DNA of 50,728 nucleotides from a virus (IMGVR_UViG_3300028392_000088:1-50728); one strand, 5' to 3'; shown: positions 15,810-23,437, counted from the stretch's first letter. A program made the numbers and translations. Notes: generated by a model from the letters alone, not told the origin.

Positions 15810-16351
15810 CAAACTGGAAACCTAGTAATGGATTTGACTGGCAAGAAGAAGCCGAATGCGCTAAAAAAATAAACAGAGACGTGGACTTCTTTTCTCATAA
15901 AAATGAAGATAGGATGAAAGCTAAAAATCTTTGCTTTATTTGTCCTGTTAGAAAGCAATGCGTAAAGTCAGCTTTAGAAAATATGGAAATTTGGGGGATC
16001 TGGGGAGGACATGATGAATATGAAATTAGACGAACTCTTTCAGTAAATATAGATAAAGCTGAAACCAGATACGATCGATTCCCAAAATGTTTATATTGCG
16101 GAGCTAAGACTAAGTTTCTTCGCCCATTAATTGCAGAAAATCCAGAAGGTGGACGTTGGGCCACAGTACGTTTAGTAAATTGTACAATGTGTGATTTTAC
16201 TTGGAGAAGTAGAACAAGCGTAAACGCAGTAAATGCTTACTTCAAACTCACAGCAGACAAGCAAGAAGAGTTTGACACTCAAGAAGAATTAAACGAAGAG
16301 CTTGAAGCAAGCGGAGTTGATCTTAACGAGTTGGAAGAAGATCTGGATTAA
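15806..16351 (+). CDS. WhiB-family iron-sulphur regulator with C-terminal zinc ribbon
   Basis: The 181-residue protein has the WhiB signature in its first 76 residues: C18, then C43-x2-C46-x5-C52, followed by the GIWGG turn (64-68) and a basic helix (EYEIRR). WhiB proteins hold a 4Fe-4S cluster and bind the sigma factor of Actinobacteria to alter promoter choice, so this gene marks the host phylum. A second metal site follows: CLYC (C95, C98) and CTMC (C126, C129), a zinc-ribbon layout, ending with WRSR and a long acidic tail (EELNEELEASGVDLNELEEDLD). Typical phage WhiB proteins are about 80-130 residues, so the ribbon and tail are additions. The 3' end overlaps the convergent metallophosphoesterase by 29 bases. 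Confidence 0.9.
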   Translation: MTNWKPSNGFDWQEEAECAKKINRDVDFFSHKNEDRMKAKNLCFICPVRKQCVKSALENMEIWGIWGGHDEYEIRRTLSVNIDKAETRYDRFPKCLYCGAKTKFLRPLIAENPEGGRWATVRLVNCTMCDFTWRSRTSVNAVNAYFKLTADKQEEFDTQEELNEELEASGVDLNELEEDLD

Positions 16352-17540
16352 CAGCTAGAACACTTATGTGCTCTCGAGGTTCGTAATCTCCACCCATAAC
16401 CAATGTCAACAAGCCAGGCTTAGATTCAAGACCGGCACGATCACGGAACCATTCAGATCCTGGATCAGTTGTAGGACACTGTAGCCACAAACGTTGACCA
16501 ATATCTACTGATTTAAAGTTGTGGAAGTGTCCAGAGATCCAAACGTCTGCTAGACCTAAAGCAGTTTGACCTGCTGCCTGTCCAGATAGATACTTCATAA
16601 TATCTCTTCCAGCCTGATGCCCATGGAATAAGCCAAGCATTGCTCCATTAATATCAATTGTTAAAGTTTGATGTCCAGAAGACGGGTATCTAAACTCAAC
16701 ATGTTGTAGTGCTGGATTTTCTGCACAAGCATCTTGAACTGCTGATGCAATTTCTACGTTCCAGCCATCAGCGGGATCGGCAGCTACCTGACGAGTTACC
16801 TCGTCGTGGTTTCCATTGATGACCGGAACAACTATACGCTCCGCATACGGAGCAAAAGCTTTAATCTGCGCCATAAGCAAACGACGTGCAACACGAACTT
16901 GTTCAGTAAGACCTAGGTCAGATGCTGCTTGACCTTGCAAACGTCCATTTTGACTTGTAAGACCTTCAACGTGATCTCCCGGAAGTGCTAGAACTATTGT
17001 TCCTAAGTTTAGTCCAATCTTTTTAAGATCTTTAAACCTACTTACCGATGCTTCAGTTAAATACAAAATACGATCGATTGACTGCTGGGTACCTTGACCA
17101 TTAGCTTTTTTACCAATCTGCTGATCGCTAGGGGCTACAACAAAAGCACCCTCACCGGTAGCAACTTTGATACCGCGTTCTGGACGCCATTTTTTAATTT
17201 CATCAATAAGAGCTTCGGCGTCTAGAGCATCAGCAATAGCTAATCCAGCTGGAGTAACGTTTACACGAACCGATTCCAACCATTCACCATGATACGTTTG
17301 CCAACGAGAACGACGTAAAGAGGTTACTGTCCAAGAGTTTGGGTCAAGATCAAAGTCCTTGAGCACGTCTGCTGTGTCAGGAATCTCACCGACCGGATGC
17401 GGCTTAGATACAACAAAACCACCCTTGGAGTCGTCAAGATCCAAACGTGGTCGCCAATCTTCTGGAGTGTTGAGTGTTTTAATATCTGAACCACTAACTC
17501 CAGGACTTGCTAGAGTTTCTAATTTATCTGAAATTCCCAT
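16323..17540 (-). CDS. Calcineurin-like metallophosphoesterase
   Basis: I chose the ATG at 17540 (MGISDKLETL, 405 residues) because it has a strong ribosome binding site (aggaaggtagcctaATG) and shares one base with the upstream stop; a longer reading exists from 17567. The metallophosphoesterase core starts near residue 130: VVAPSDQQIGK, LPGDHVEGL, VVPVINGNHDEV, GLFHGHQAG and ISGHFHN. The first motif reads D-Q-Q where the family normally has D-x-H. About 125 N-terminal residues precede the core and include a small domain around WTVTSLRRSRWQTYHGEWLESVRV. Such phage enzymes are often annotated as SbcD-like nucleases or phosphoesterases; nucleic acid or nucleotide processing is likely but unproven. 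Confidence 0.88.
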   Translation of the reverse strand: MGISDKLETLASPGVSGSDIKTLNTPEDWRPRLDLDDSKGGFVVSKPHPVGEIPDTADVLKDFDLDPNSWTVTSLRRSRWQTYHGEWLESVRVNVTPAGLAIADALDAEALIDEIKKWRPERGIKVATGEGAFVVAPSDQQIGKKANGQGTQQSIDRILYLTEASVSRFKDLKKIGLNLGTIVLALPGDHVEGLTSQNGRLQGQAASDLGLTEQVRVARRLLMAQIKAFAPYAERIVVPVINGNHDEVTRQVAADPADGWNVEIASAVQDACAENPALQHVEFRYPSSGHQTLTIDINGAMLGLFHGHQAGRDIMKYLSGQAAGQTALGLADVWISGHFHNFKSVDIGQRLWLQCPTTDPGSEWFRDRAGLESKPGLLTLVMGGDYEPREHISVLAVNPDLLPTR

Positions 17541-17803
17541 TAGGCTACCTTCCTGTAGCAACCGCAATCTTTGCGGCGATGACGATCAACTGAGCTGTCT
17601 GAAAGATCAAATCCTTCATCACGAAGAACTCTTCCTATATCCACATTAGATATTCTACGAGGATCTCCCTCGGGCACAGATAAAGCATCAATCAAATAAT
17701 TACGATCTTTTTCAGGCAAAACAGTTCCAGTAAGCAAAGCTCCTAGTTTACATTTAGATCCTGATTTTTTTGAAACTTCGGCTAGTTTATCCGATAGAGA
17801 CAT
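17540..17803 (-). CDS. Small helix-turn-helix-like DNA-binding protein
   Basis: The 87-residue protein has an N-terminal helix, then GALLTGTVLPEKDRNYLIDALS, and a predicted HTH in its second half (ISNVDIGRVLRDEGFDLSDSSVDRHRRKDCGC). The pattern, a first helix like VDIGRVLRDEG and a recognition helix like SDSSVDRHRR, is common in small actinophage DNA-binding proteins. The paired cysteines near the end (CGC) could add a metal or redox role. It overlaps the metallophosphoesterase by one base in the same direction, so the two are probably one unit. A good ribosome binding site (aggagtactatATG) precedes it. Confidence 0.65.
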   Translation of the reverse strand: MSLSDKLAEVSKKSGSKCKLGALLTGTVLPEKDRNYLIDALSVPEGDPRRISNVDIGRVLRDEGFDLSDSSVDRHRRKDCGCYRKVA

Positions 17804-17871
17804 ATAGTACTCCTTAGTGTGTCATGTATGTCTTTTTAATACTAGCGTCTTTTTACTATTTTTATAGCAAA

Positions 17872-18201
17872 TTAAACAACTTTTTTTAGTCTAGTTTTCT
17901 TAACAGGGGCAGACTTGGATGACGCGCCCAAAACAAAATCTTTAATTAATCCGACTTCAGCTTGAGTTTTTACAACATGAAGTTCAATAGTGTTGACCCT
18001 ATCAGCCAATGAACTACCACCATTTTCCCACAGCTGATGCTCTACCCGGTCCAGTCTTTCAGAAATTGTGCGCCCTTGAGAGTCTAAACCGATAGATTTT
18101 TGAATTTTGTGTGCTAATCTGTAGATAGCTGCAATTCCGCCGACAATGACGCCAACTGCTGCTACCACAGCTGATACAGTAAAAACTTGATCGATGATCA
18201 A
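17872..18201 (-). CDS. Small membrane protein, holin-like
   Basis: The 109-residue protein starts with TTG (18199-18201) behind TAAGG at a suitable distance. Residues about 6-29 form one hydrophobic segment (FTVSAVVAAVGVIVGGIAAIYRL). The rest is soluble, with a coiled-coil-like stretch (ISERLDRVEHQLW, LADRVNTIELHVV) and a basic C terminus (KKTRLKKVV). One-helix proteins with a coiled coil and basic tail are frequent in actinophages and are sometimes annotated as holins or DUF2746-type proteins. No endolysin lies nearby, so the lysis role is uncertain. Confidence 0.6.
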   Translation of the reverse strand: MIIDQVFTVSAVVAAVGVIVGGIAAIYRLAHKIQKSIGLDSQGRTISERLDRVEHQLWENGGSSLADRVNTIELHVVKTQAEVGLIKDFVLGASSKSAPVKKTRLKKVV

Positions 18202-18210
18202 AATAATGCC

Positions 18211-18240
18211 TTAATTGATGACGGATATTATGTGTATAAT
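18211..18240 (+). promoter_or_regulatory. Candidate distal promoter upstream of primase
   Basis: A perfect TATAAT lies at 18235-18240, with a weak TTAATT box 18 bases upstream (18211-18216). It reads toward the primase gene and begins about 200 bases ahead of it. The -35 match is poor, so the call rests mainly on the -10 box and context. Confidence 0.35.
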
Positions 18241-18299
18241 TGTACCCTACCCTTTAATTGGCGATTAGCCCTAGACGTGCTACGCTTTCTTCTCTAAAA

Positions 18300-18362
18300 G
18301 TAATTAAAATTACATTTCAACTTGAATTTTTCACGTCTTTGCTGTATCGTTTTTGATACAGC
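18300..18362 (+). promoter_or_regulatory. Two dyads and a candidate proximal promoter upstream of primase
   Basis: Dyad 1 is GTAATT-AA-AATTAC (18300-18313). Dyad 2 is GCTGTATC-GTTTTT-GATACAGC (18341-18362), a perfect 8-base-pair inverted repeat. A TTGAAT box (18322-18327), a 17-base spacer and TATCGT (18345-18350) put a possible -10 inside the left arm of dyad 2. A dimeric repressor bound to dyad 2 would block that promoter; alternatively, the arms form an RNA hairpin ahead of the leader ORF. Both readings are inference. Confidence 0.45.
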
Positions 18363-18381
18363 TCCTATTGAGAGGCTTTTT

Positions 18382-18411
18382 ATGCAACGACAATTTACGG
18401 CAGGTAACTAA
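18382..18411 (+). CDS. Nine-codon leader ORF upstream of primase
   Basis: ATG at 18382 encodes MQRQFTAGN and stops at 18409-18411, two bases before the ATG of the primase. A purine-rich AGAGG (18371-18375) lies 6 bases upstream, which is a better ribosome binding site than the one immediately before the primase start. Close coupling suggests translational control of the primase by a leader peptide, or the mini-ORF is fortuitous. Confidence 0.35.
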   Translation: MQRQFTAGN

Positions 18412-18413
18412 CT

Positions 18414-21014
18414 ATGACTCAACCTGAATCTACTCACATTGAGAAATTATCTAAAGCATCCGTCTGGTATGCCCAACAAGGCTGGAAGATCCTACCTTGC
18501 CACGGTATTGATGATGGAGGTCGCTGTACCTGTAACGGTATTCACGGTGAACCTAAAGATGTAGGTAAGCACCCAGCCATCGGTGAGTGGAACGCACGTG
18601 CTACCGATGATCAGCTAGTTATTCATAACTGGTGGAGCACTTCCCCTATCAACAACATTGGTGTGTTTTGCCAACCATCTGGATTTATAGTCATTGATAT
18701 TGACCCTAGATCCGGTGGTATTGAATCATTTGAGAAACTAGATGAACTTTTAGATGGTGCATTACCAAACACTGTAGAAGCACTTACTGGAAGATATACA
18801 TATAACGGTAAAGCTGAACGTGGACGTCACTTATTTTTTAAAGTAGATAATTCAGAACAGTTTGTAGGTAATTTAAAAGCTAGCGGTTTAAATGGTATTG
18901 ACATCAAGCACAATGGGTATGTGATGCTTGCACCTAGCCGCCACGGATCTGGAGTCAACTATGAATGGAAGCCAGGACATGCCCCATGGGAAATTGAAAT
19001 GGCAAATGCCCCGGAAGCTTTACTAGAGGTTATTCGTAAAAAGAATCGCAAGTCTGGATCGTCCCACGCTGATGGTGACTGGAGTTGGATGGGTGACCTT
19101 GACTATAAAGGTGATCGGGTTGATATTGCAAAAATTCTTGAAGAAGGAATTGATGAAGGATCACGTGCTGTAGATATCTACAAGCTTGCATGTGCACTAT
19201 CAAACAAGTATGGAGTAGAGACTCCCGAAAAGCGTTTGATGATCGAGACTTTGATGATCCGATTCAACTACGAAAAAGTACGTCCACCAATGGAACTCGA
19301 GGGCGTTAACTCACTTCTTATGCACGTTCGCCGTGCAATGGACTTTGTTGCTGAAAATCCTATTACAGAAAAGATTTGGCCTGGACTACAAGACTGGGCA
19401 AAAAAGTCTCAAGAAGAATCTAGATCTGCTAAATCAAAAACAGATTCTGAACCAAGTCCAACAGCCCAATCTCAATTTGGAACTGTAGGACACTCGATTT
19501 CTGAGGCGGCCCATAACGGTGTATCTATTTCAGATGCATTTAGTAGCGGTAACGTAGATGTCCCAAAGAACGTTGATGCTATCTCAGAAGCCGAGGGTGG
19601 AAAACCTGGAAGCAGATCTTTATCTGATATTGGTAACGGACGTCGACTAGTTGATTCATTTGGATCATCAGTTCGTTATACCCCAGGAATTGGTTGGTTT
19701 ATTTGGGACGGTCAGTATTGGAAACCAGATGCCGAAGATCTTGGAATGAAAGAACTAGCTAAACACTTACCAACTGTTATTACTACTGAAGTGGTTAATT
19801 ACACTGACGAAGATAAACGTGGGGAAGTAATTAAGTGGGCTAACCAAGTTAGATCAAACAGTAGATTAAATGCTGCCATTGAAAGTGCTAATTCTGACGC
19901 TAGAGTAATTACCTCCGTTGAATCCTGGGACGGCGATGAATATCTTCTTGGTGTACTGAATGGTGTAATTAACCTAAAAACAGGTGAGCTAATGAAAGGT
20001 CGTCCAGATCTCCATATTACTAAGCGTATTCCATTGTCTTACACTCCCGGAATGCGTAATATCCGTTGGGAGCAATTTATTGACTTTGCTACCGGTGCAG
20101 ATAAAGAACTTCAAGACTGGCTTCAGCGTGCAGTTGGTTACACACTAACTGGTTTAAATAATCAAGACCTTATGTTCCTGGTCTACGGTCCATCAGGATC
20201 TGGTAAAAACACATTTGTGGAAGCCATTGTTAAGGCTCTTGGTACCCAGCAATATGCATGGCCTTTAGACTCAAGCATTCTTGCCGATACAGGTGCTAGC
20301 ACTAGCAGTACAGATATGTACCACTGGGCTGAGTTGCGTGGTCGCAGAATGGTTTGGGTAGACGAGCTTCCAGAATCTGAACGTCTAAAAGAGAATGCTG
20401 TTAAGAAACTTACCGGTTCATCTGAAATCTCAGCACGTTCCCCCGGTGAAAAACCATTCACATTTAAAGCTCAAGCCAAGCTGTGGATTACAACTAATCA
20501 CCGCCCAATGATCAATGATGATGCTATGTGGCGTCGTATTAGACCTATTCCATGGAGTAACGTGCCTGAGTCCCCAGACCCAGACCTAAAAGCCTATCTA
20601 TTTGACCCTGAAGGCGGTCTACCGGCTGTTTTAGCCTGGGCTGTAGAGGGAGCTATAAAATACCTAGGATCGTCTGCTAGAGACCCTTTAGGGTGGTGTA
20701 CGGCCGTTTCTGAGGCAGCCGAGATCTATCGTAAGAATGAAGATCGCATTGGCATGTTTTTGAATGAAGAAACTCGTGAAAACGATGGTGCTTCAGTACT
20801 TGTAAAGCAGATGTATTCGATCTATCGTATGTGGTCAGATGAACGTGGTGAGCGTCCACTTACTCAGATCGCATTTCATAGAAAGCTTTCAGACAGAGGT
20901 CTACAGATTATAGGCCAAGGATCTAAAGCTGAAATTAAGAATAGAACTCTGGCTCCTAGAGCTGTAGAATCCAAAGAAATAGATTGGAATGTTGCGGTAC
21001 GTCTAGCCCATTAA
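18414..21014 (+). CDS. Prim-pol/D5-type primase-helicase
   Basis: The 866-residue protein combines two enzymes. The N terminus is a bifunctional primase/polymerase domain: WYAQQGWKILPC (18-29), a CTC insertion (38-40), KHP (52-54), NNIGVFCQPSGF and the catalytic DID at 95-97, with GRHLFFK further on. A linker rich in Ser, Glu and Lys spans about 310-390. The C-terminal half is a D5/P4-type superfamily 3 helicase: GNGRRLVDSFG, then Walker A YGPSGSGKNT (K598), the Walker B-like VWVDELPES, and sensor segment LWITTNHRPMINDDAMWRRIRPIPW. It supplies primers and fork unwinding for the family A polymerase. A good candidate for the origin region is the dyad-rich sequence just upstream. Confidence 0.93.
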   Translation: MTQPESTHIEKLSKASVWYAQQGWKILPCHGIDDGGRCTCNGIHGEPKDVGKHPAIGEWNARATDDQLVIHNWWSTSPINNIGVFCQPSGFIVIDIDPRSGGIESFEKLDELLDGALPNTVEALTGRYTYNGKAERGRHLFFKVDNSEQFVGNLKASGLNGIDIKHNGYVMLAPSRHGSGVNYEWKPGHAPWEIEMANAPEALLEVIRKKNRKSGSSHADGDWSWMGDLDYKGDRVDIAKILEEGIDEGSRAVDIYKLACALSNKYGVETPEKRLMIETLMIRFNYEKVRPPMELEGVNSLLMHVRRAMDFVAENPITEKIWPGLQDWAKKSQEESRSAKSKTDSEPSPTAQSQFGTVGHSISEAAHNGVSISDAFSSGNVDVPKNVDAISEAEGGKPGSRSLSDIGNGRRLVDSFGSSVRYTPGIGWFIWDGQYWKPDAEDLGMKELAKHLPTVITTEVVNYTDEDKRGEVIKWANQVRSNSRLNAAIESANSDARVITSVESWDGDEYLLGVLNGVINLKTGELMKGRPDLHITKRIPLSYTPGMRNIRWEQFIDFATGADKELQDWLQRAVGYTLTGLNNQDLMFLVYGPSGSGKNTFVEAIVKALGTQQYAWPLDSSILADTGASTSSTDMYHWAELRGRRMVWVDELPESERLKENAVKKLTGSSEISARSPGEKPFTFKAQAKLWITTNHRPMINDDAMWRRIRPIPWSNVPESPDPDLKAYLFDPEGGLPAVLAWAVEGAIKYLGSSARDPLGWCTAVSEAAEIYRKNEDRIGMFLNEETRENDGASVLVKQMYSIYRMWSDERGERPLTQIAFHRKLSDRGLQIIGQGSKAEIKNRTLAPRAVESKEIDWNVAVRLAH

Positions 21015-21064
21015 TGTGGTATAGGATGTAACTGTGTCTTGGGATCTATTCGGGAGAAGGACAT

Positions 21065-21090
21065 GGAAGGGGTCTAAAAAGACCCCTTCC
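21065..21090 (+). terminator. Perfect hairpin after the primase gene
   Basis: GGAAGGGGTCT and AGACCCCTTCC pair perfectly over 11 bases around an AAAA loop, 50 bases after the primase stop. The following sequence (tctaataatc) has no strong T tract, so termination may be partial, with the glycosyltransferase gene downstream expressed at lower level. Confidence 0.65.
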
Positions 21091-21110
21091 TCTAATAATC
21101 AAGGAGTTTT

Positions 21111-21839
21111 ATGTTAATTGCAATTGCTACCCCTATGTTTGGTGGTATGTGTCACGCTGGGTACATGCATAGTGTTCTACCGTTATCTTTTACACTTGCC
21201 GGCATGGGTGATTCTATGTTTTATCCGGTAATAATTAACGAAAGTATCATATGTAGAGGTAGAGATGCTTTAGTCCACGATATGCTTCAAAACAAAGAAG
21301 CCGACGGAATTTTATTTATTGATGCAGATACTGGCTTTGATCCTATTGCAGTTGCAGATATGGTACATTCAGGAAAAGATTTTATTGGAGCAATTTACCC
21401 TAAAAAAGCCATTAACTGGGATCAGGTAAGAGAAGCTGCATTAAATGGTGAAAAAAATCTTGAAAAATATACAGGATTTTTTACTGGAGCAGTTGCACCG
21501 AATACAGAAATAAAAATTAGCGAACCATTGGAAGTTAGCAGAATAGGAACTGGACTTGTCTACATTAGTAGAAAAGTTTTTGAAGAGCTAGCTCCAAGCT
21601 GTAGAACATATAAAGATGTCACTCAAATTAACGGTAAACAAGTTGAAAGAGAAGTTACTCAATTTTTTGATACGCAATTTGACGATGAAGGCCAACTTTT
21701 AGGTGAAGACTATTACTTTTGTGAGAGATGGAAATCTATCGGTGGAAAAATTTATGCTGCCCCGTGGGTAGATACTACTCATTATGGAACTTACGGATTC
21801 TCTGGAAGCTTTGCTCAAACGATTATGAAGAGAGATTAA
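21111..21839 (+). CDS. GT-A-type glycosyltransferase
   Basis: The 242-residue protein starts with LIAIATPMFGGMCH, has INESIICRGRDALVHDML near 42-59, and a DxD-type metal and nucleotide-sugar site in FIDADTGF (D71, D73), followed by a GAIYPKK segment. A later GTGLVYISRKVFEEL and the GEDYYFCERW segment (acidic catalytic region) match phage GT2-like enzymes that resemble mannosyl- and glucosyltransferases of virion or DNA modification. The gene has its own ribosome binding site (aaggagttttATG) and ends 4 bases into the convergent recombinase gene. The acceptor is unknown. Confidence 0.8.
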   Translation: MLIAIATPMFGGMCHAGYMHSVLPLSFTLAGMGDSMFYPVIINESIICRGRDALVHDMLQNKEADGILFIDADTGFDPIAVADMVHSGKDFIGAIYPKKAINWDQVREAALNGEKNLEKYTGFFTGAVAPNTEIKISEPLEVSRIGTGLVYISRKVFEELAPSCRTYKDVTQINGKQVEREVTQFFDTQFDDEGQLLGEDYYFCERWKSIGGKIYAAPWVDTTHYGTYGFSGSFAQTIMKRD

Positions 21840-22492
21840 TCTAAAGAGTCGTAAATATTTTTAACTGTAGTGGCGTACCATTTCCCTCCATTTTGGGTTG
21901 GTACGCCATTATTGTTTAATCGTCTAGCTATTTCGTGAAATGAAAGACCAGAATCTTTCTGTTTTCTAATTAGATCTTTTACTTCATTAGAAGTTTTATT
22001 TTTAGGTCCCATATCAACACCCCATTTAATACCTCGGGCCCGTCGATCTTTATGGACGTCCTTTTGACGCTCTGCAATAATTCCACGTTCCATCTCTGCC
22101 AGGGCAGACATAATTGTAACCACAAACCGTCCTTGATAGCTAGCTGTGTCTAGATTTAAATCAAGCATTACTAGACGCCATTTGTTAGCATTGGCTCGGT
22201 CTATGATGCTCAGGAAGTCCTTCGTAGAGCGGGCTAGGCGGTCGATACGCGTCACAAACAGGGCTGAAGCAGTCCCAGTATCCAAACGTTTTAAAGCGCC
22301 TGTAAGAGCCGGACGGCCCGTAATTGACTTACCTGAGCGACCCTCCTCACGGACAAGTTCAAACTCTGTGTACCCAGCTAGTTCAGCAGCTTGACGTAGC
22401 TGACGTTCTTGAACATCTAATGAAACTCCGTCACTTACCTGCAGTTGAGTAGATACACGAGCATACAAAAGAGCTATTCCTTGATCAGACAC
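21836..22492 (-). CDS. Serine recombinase (resolvase/invertase family)
   Basis: The 218-residue protein has the catalytic domain of serine recombinases: YARVST with nucleophile S14, LDVQERQLRQAAELAGY, the SGKSITGRPAL segment, VTRIDRLARS, and the long helix around MSALAEMERGIIAERQ. The C-terminal 50 residues (GLSFHEIARRLNNNGVPTQNGGKWYATTVKNIYD) form an HTH-type DNA-binding motif. The size fits small resolvases or invertases and not large phage integrases, which need a zinc and coiled-coil domain of another 200 residues. It overlaps the dNMP kinase by 19 bases in the same direction. Possible roles are resolution of multimers, DNA inversion in fibre genes or host integration; no att or inversion site was identified. 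Confidence 0.92.
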   Translation of the reverse strand: MSDQGIALLYARVSTQLQVSDGVSLDVQERQLRQAAELAGYTEFELVREEGRSGKSITGRPALTGALKRLDTGTASALFVTRIDRLARSTKDFLSIIDRANANKWRLVMLDLNLDTASYQGRFVVTIMSALAEMERGIIAERQKDVHKDRRARGIKWGVDMGPKNKTSNEVKDLIRKQKDSGLSFHEIARRLNNNGVPTQNGGKWYATTVKNIYDSLD

Positions 22493-23034
22493 TCAAGCTC
22501 CAAAAGTTTTTCAATTTTGTCATAGAAATTTTCTATAGTGCTGTCATTACTAAGAACAGCATTAAAATTATAATCATTCAATTCTTTTTCGGATATGTGA
22601 TTGTTTGGAGCAAGAAGTCCAGGTCTGTTTACTCTCCACATGGACCCCCCGTGAAACATCACAGCCTCCGCTTCATTAGTAAATCTGCAGTCTGAAAATA
22701 CAACCTTATCATGTTGCTCAGCTTTTTTAAAAGCTTGATCCACCCAAAAATCTTTACCAAAAATATTACGTCCCACTTCAGTACCCATTTTTTGGATAAG
22801 CTCTCTTACTTCAGGATTATCTTCTTTAGCTCTATCCCAACCACCAAGCCTGACCAATGTTGATAATTTTATGGAAGATATGCCAAACGCTACGCTTGGA
22901 TCTAATGCAAGTAGTGCTTCCCTCATTGGATCAGCAAAAGATACCCGCGTAAATCCATGATTTTTAACTAGATACTCAGCGGCAGTATCTTTTCCAGATC
23001 TAGCCAATCCAGATATTCCAATAAATTTAGTCAT
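22474..23034 (-). CDS. Deoxynucleoside monophosphate kinase
   Basis: The 186-residue P-loop enzyme starts IGISGLARSGKDTAAEYL (Walker A, residues 8-17), has SFADPMREAL, the lid-like GRNIFGKDFWVD region and VFSDCRFTNEAEAV, all as in phage dNMP kinases related to T4 gp1. It converts dNMPs to dNDPs for phage DNA synthesis. The T4 enzyme also phosphorylates 5-hydroxymethyl-dCMP, so it is compatible with, but not evidence for, modified bases here. A minus-strand start behind a ribosome binding site (ataggagacaaaATG) opens a two-gene unit with the recombinase. Confidence 0.9.
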   Translation of the reverse strand: MTKFIGISGLARSGKDTAAEYLVKNHGFTRVSFADPMREALLALDPSVAFGISSIKLSTLVRLGGWDRAKEDNPEVRELIQKMGTEVGRNIFGKDFWVDQAFKKAEQHDKVVFSDCRFTNEAEAVMFHGGSMWRVNRPGLLAPNNHISEKELNDYNFNAVLSNDSTIENFYDKIEKLLELECLIKE

Positions 23035-23140
23035 TTTGTCTCCTATCTATATAGTAACTTTATACAGAAATACTAACACAATGCAGTTTGACACACATGG
23101 GATAATAGATTAGTAGTAATTGCAGACCGTAAGGCCCCGA

Positions 23141-23290
23141 GTGAAACAGAATAACAAACAGGATCCATATCAGTGCAGTAAATGCAAACAAGTATTTGTT
23201 GTGATGAAATTGGCTAGATGTTGTGAATTAAAACATCAAGGTATTGTATTTGTTAGAGATCCTAGACAAGAACCTAGACCTAAAAATTAA
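23141..23290 (+). CDS. Tiny zinc-ribbon-like protein (GTG start)
   Basis: A 49-codon reading frame begins with GTG at 23141, six bases after AAGG. It encodes a basic peptide with CSKC (codons 12 and 15) and paired cysteines at codons 27-28 (RCCELKH), a spacing that resembles a minimal zinc finger or rubredoxin-like knuckle. The gene is on the opposite strand to both neighbours and is short enough to be missed by ATG-only searches. Upstream, TTGACA at 23088-23093 has no well-placed -10 box, so the promoter is unclear. Function unknown. Confidence 0.55.
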   Translation: MKQNNKQDPYQCSKCKQVFVVMKLARCCELKHQGIVFVRDPRQEPRPKN

Positions 23291-23292
23291 AT

Positions 23293-23421
23293 TTATCTAG
23301 ATAATAAATCTTGAAATGCTTCATTATAGGTCGAGTAGCAAGCAACTTCTAAATTAGTAAGTTTATTGTAGACAATAAATTCATCTATCTCATCAGTAGT
23401 TATTTTTAAAATTACAAACAT
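23293..23421 (-). CDS. Tiny hypothetical protein downstream of giant fibre gene
   Basis: A 42-residue ORF (MFVILKITTDEIDEFIVYN, ending QDLLSR) starts 16 bases after the giant fibre stop, with a purine-rich stretch (AGGATTGGAAA) in between as ribosome binding site. The composition is protein-like, acidic with regular hydrophobic spacing. Its position at the end of the late operon and convergent with the zinc-ribbon gene (2-base gap) supports a real gene. Function unknown. Confidence 0.45.
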   Translation of the reverse strand: MFVILKITTDEIDEFIVYNKLTNLEVACYSTYNEAFQDLLSR

Positions 23422-23437
23422 TATTTATTTTCCAATC

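Noticed and set aside
17541-17567. Upstream start for the metallophosphoesterase
   Set aside because: The ATG at 17540 has a strong ribosome binding site and couples with the upstream stop, so the nine-residue extension is unlikely.
18202-18413. Possible tRNA or structured RNA gene in the primase upstream region
   Set aside because: No cloverleaf or acceptor stem could be built; the dyads are better explained as operator or leader structures.
23088-23116. TTGACA as promoter for the zinc-ribbon gene
   Set aside because: The nearest good -10 (GATAAT) is only seven bases away and the box at 17 bases is weak, so I left it as unproven.
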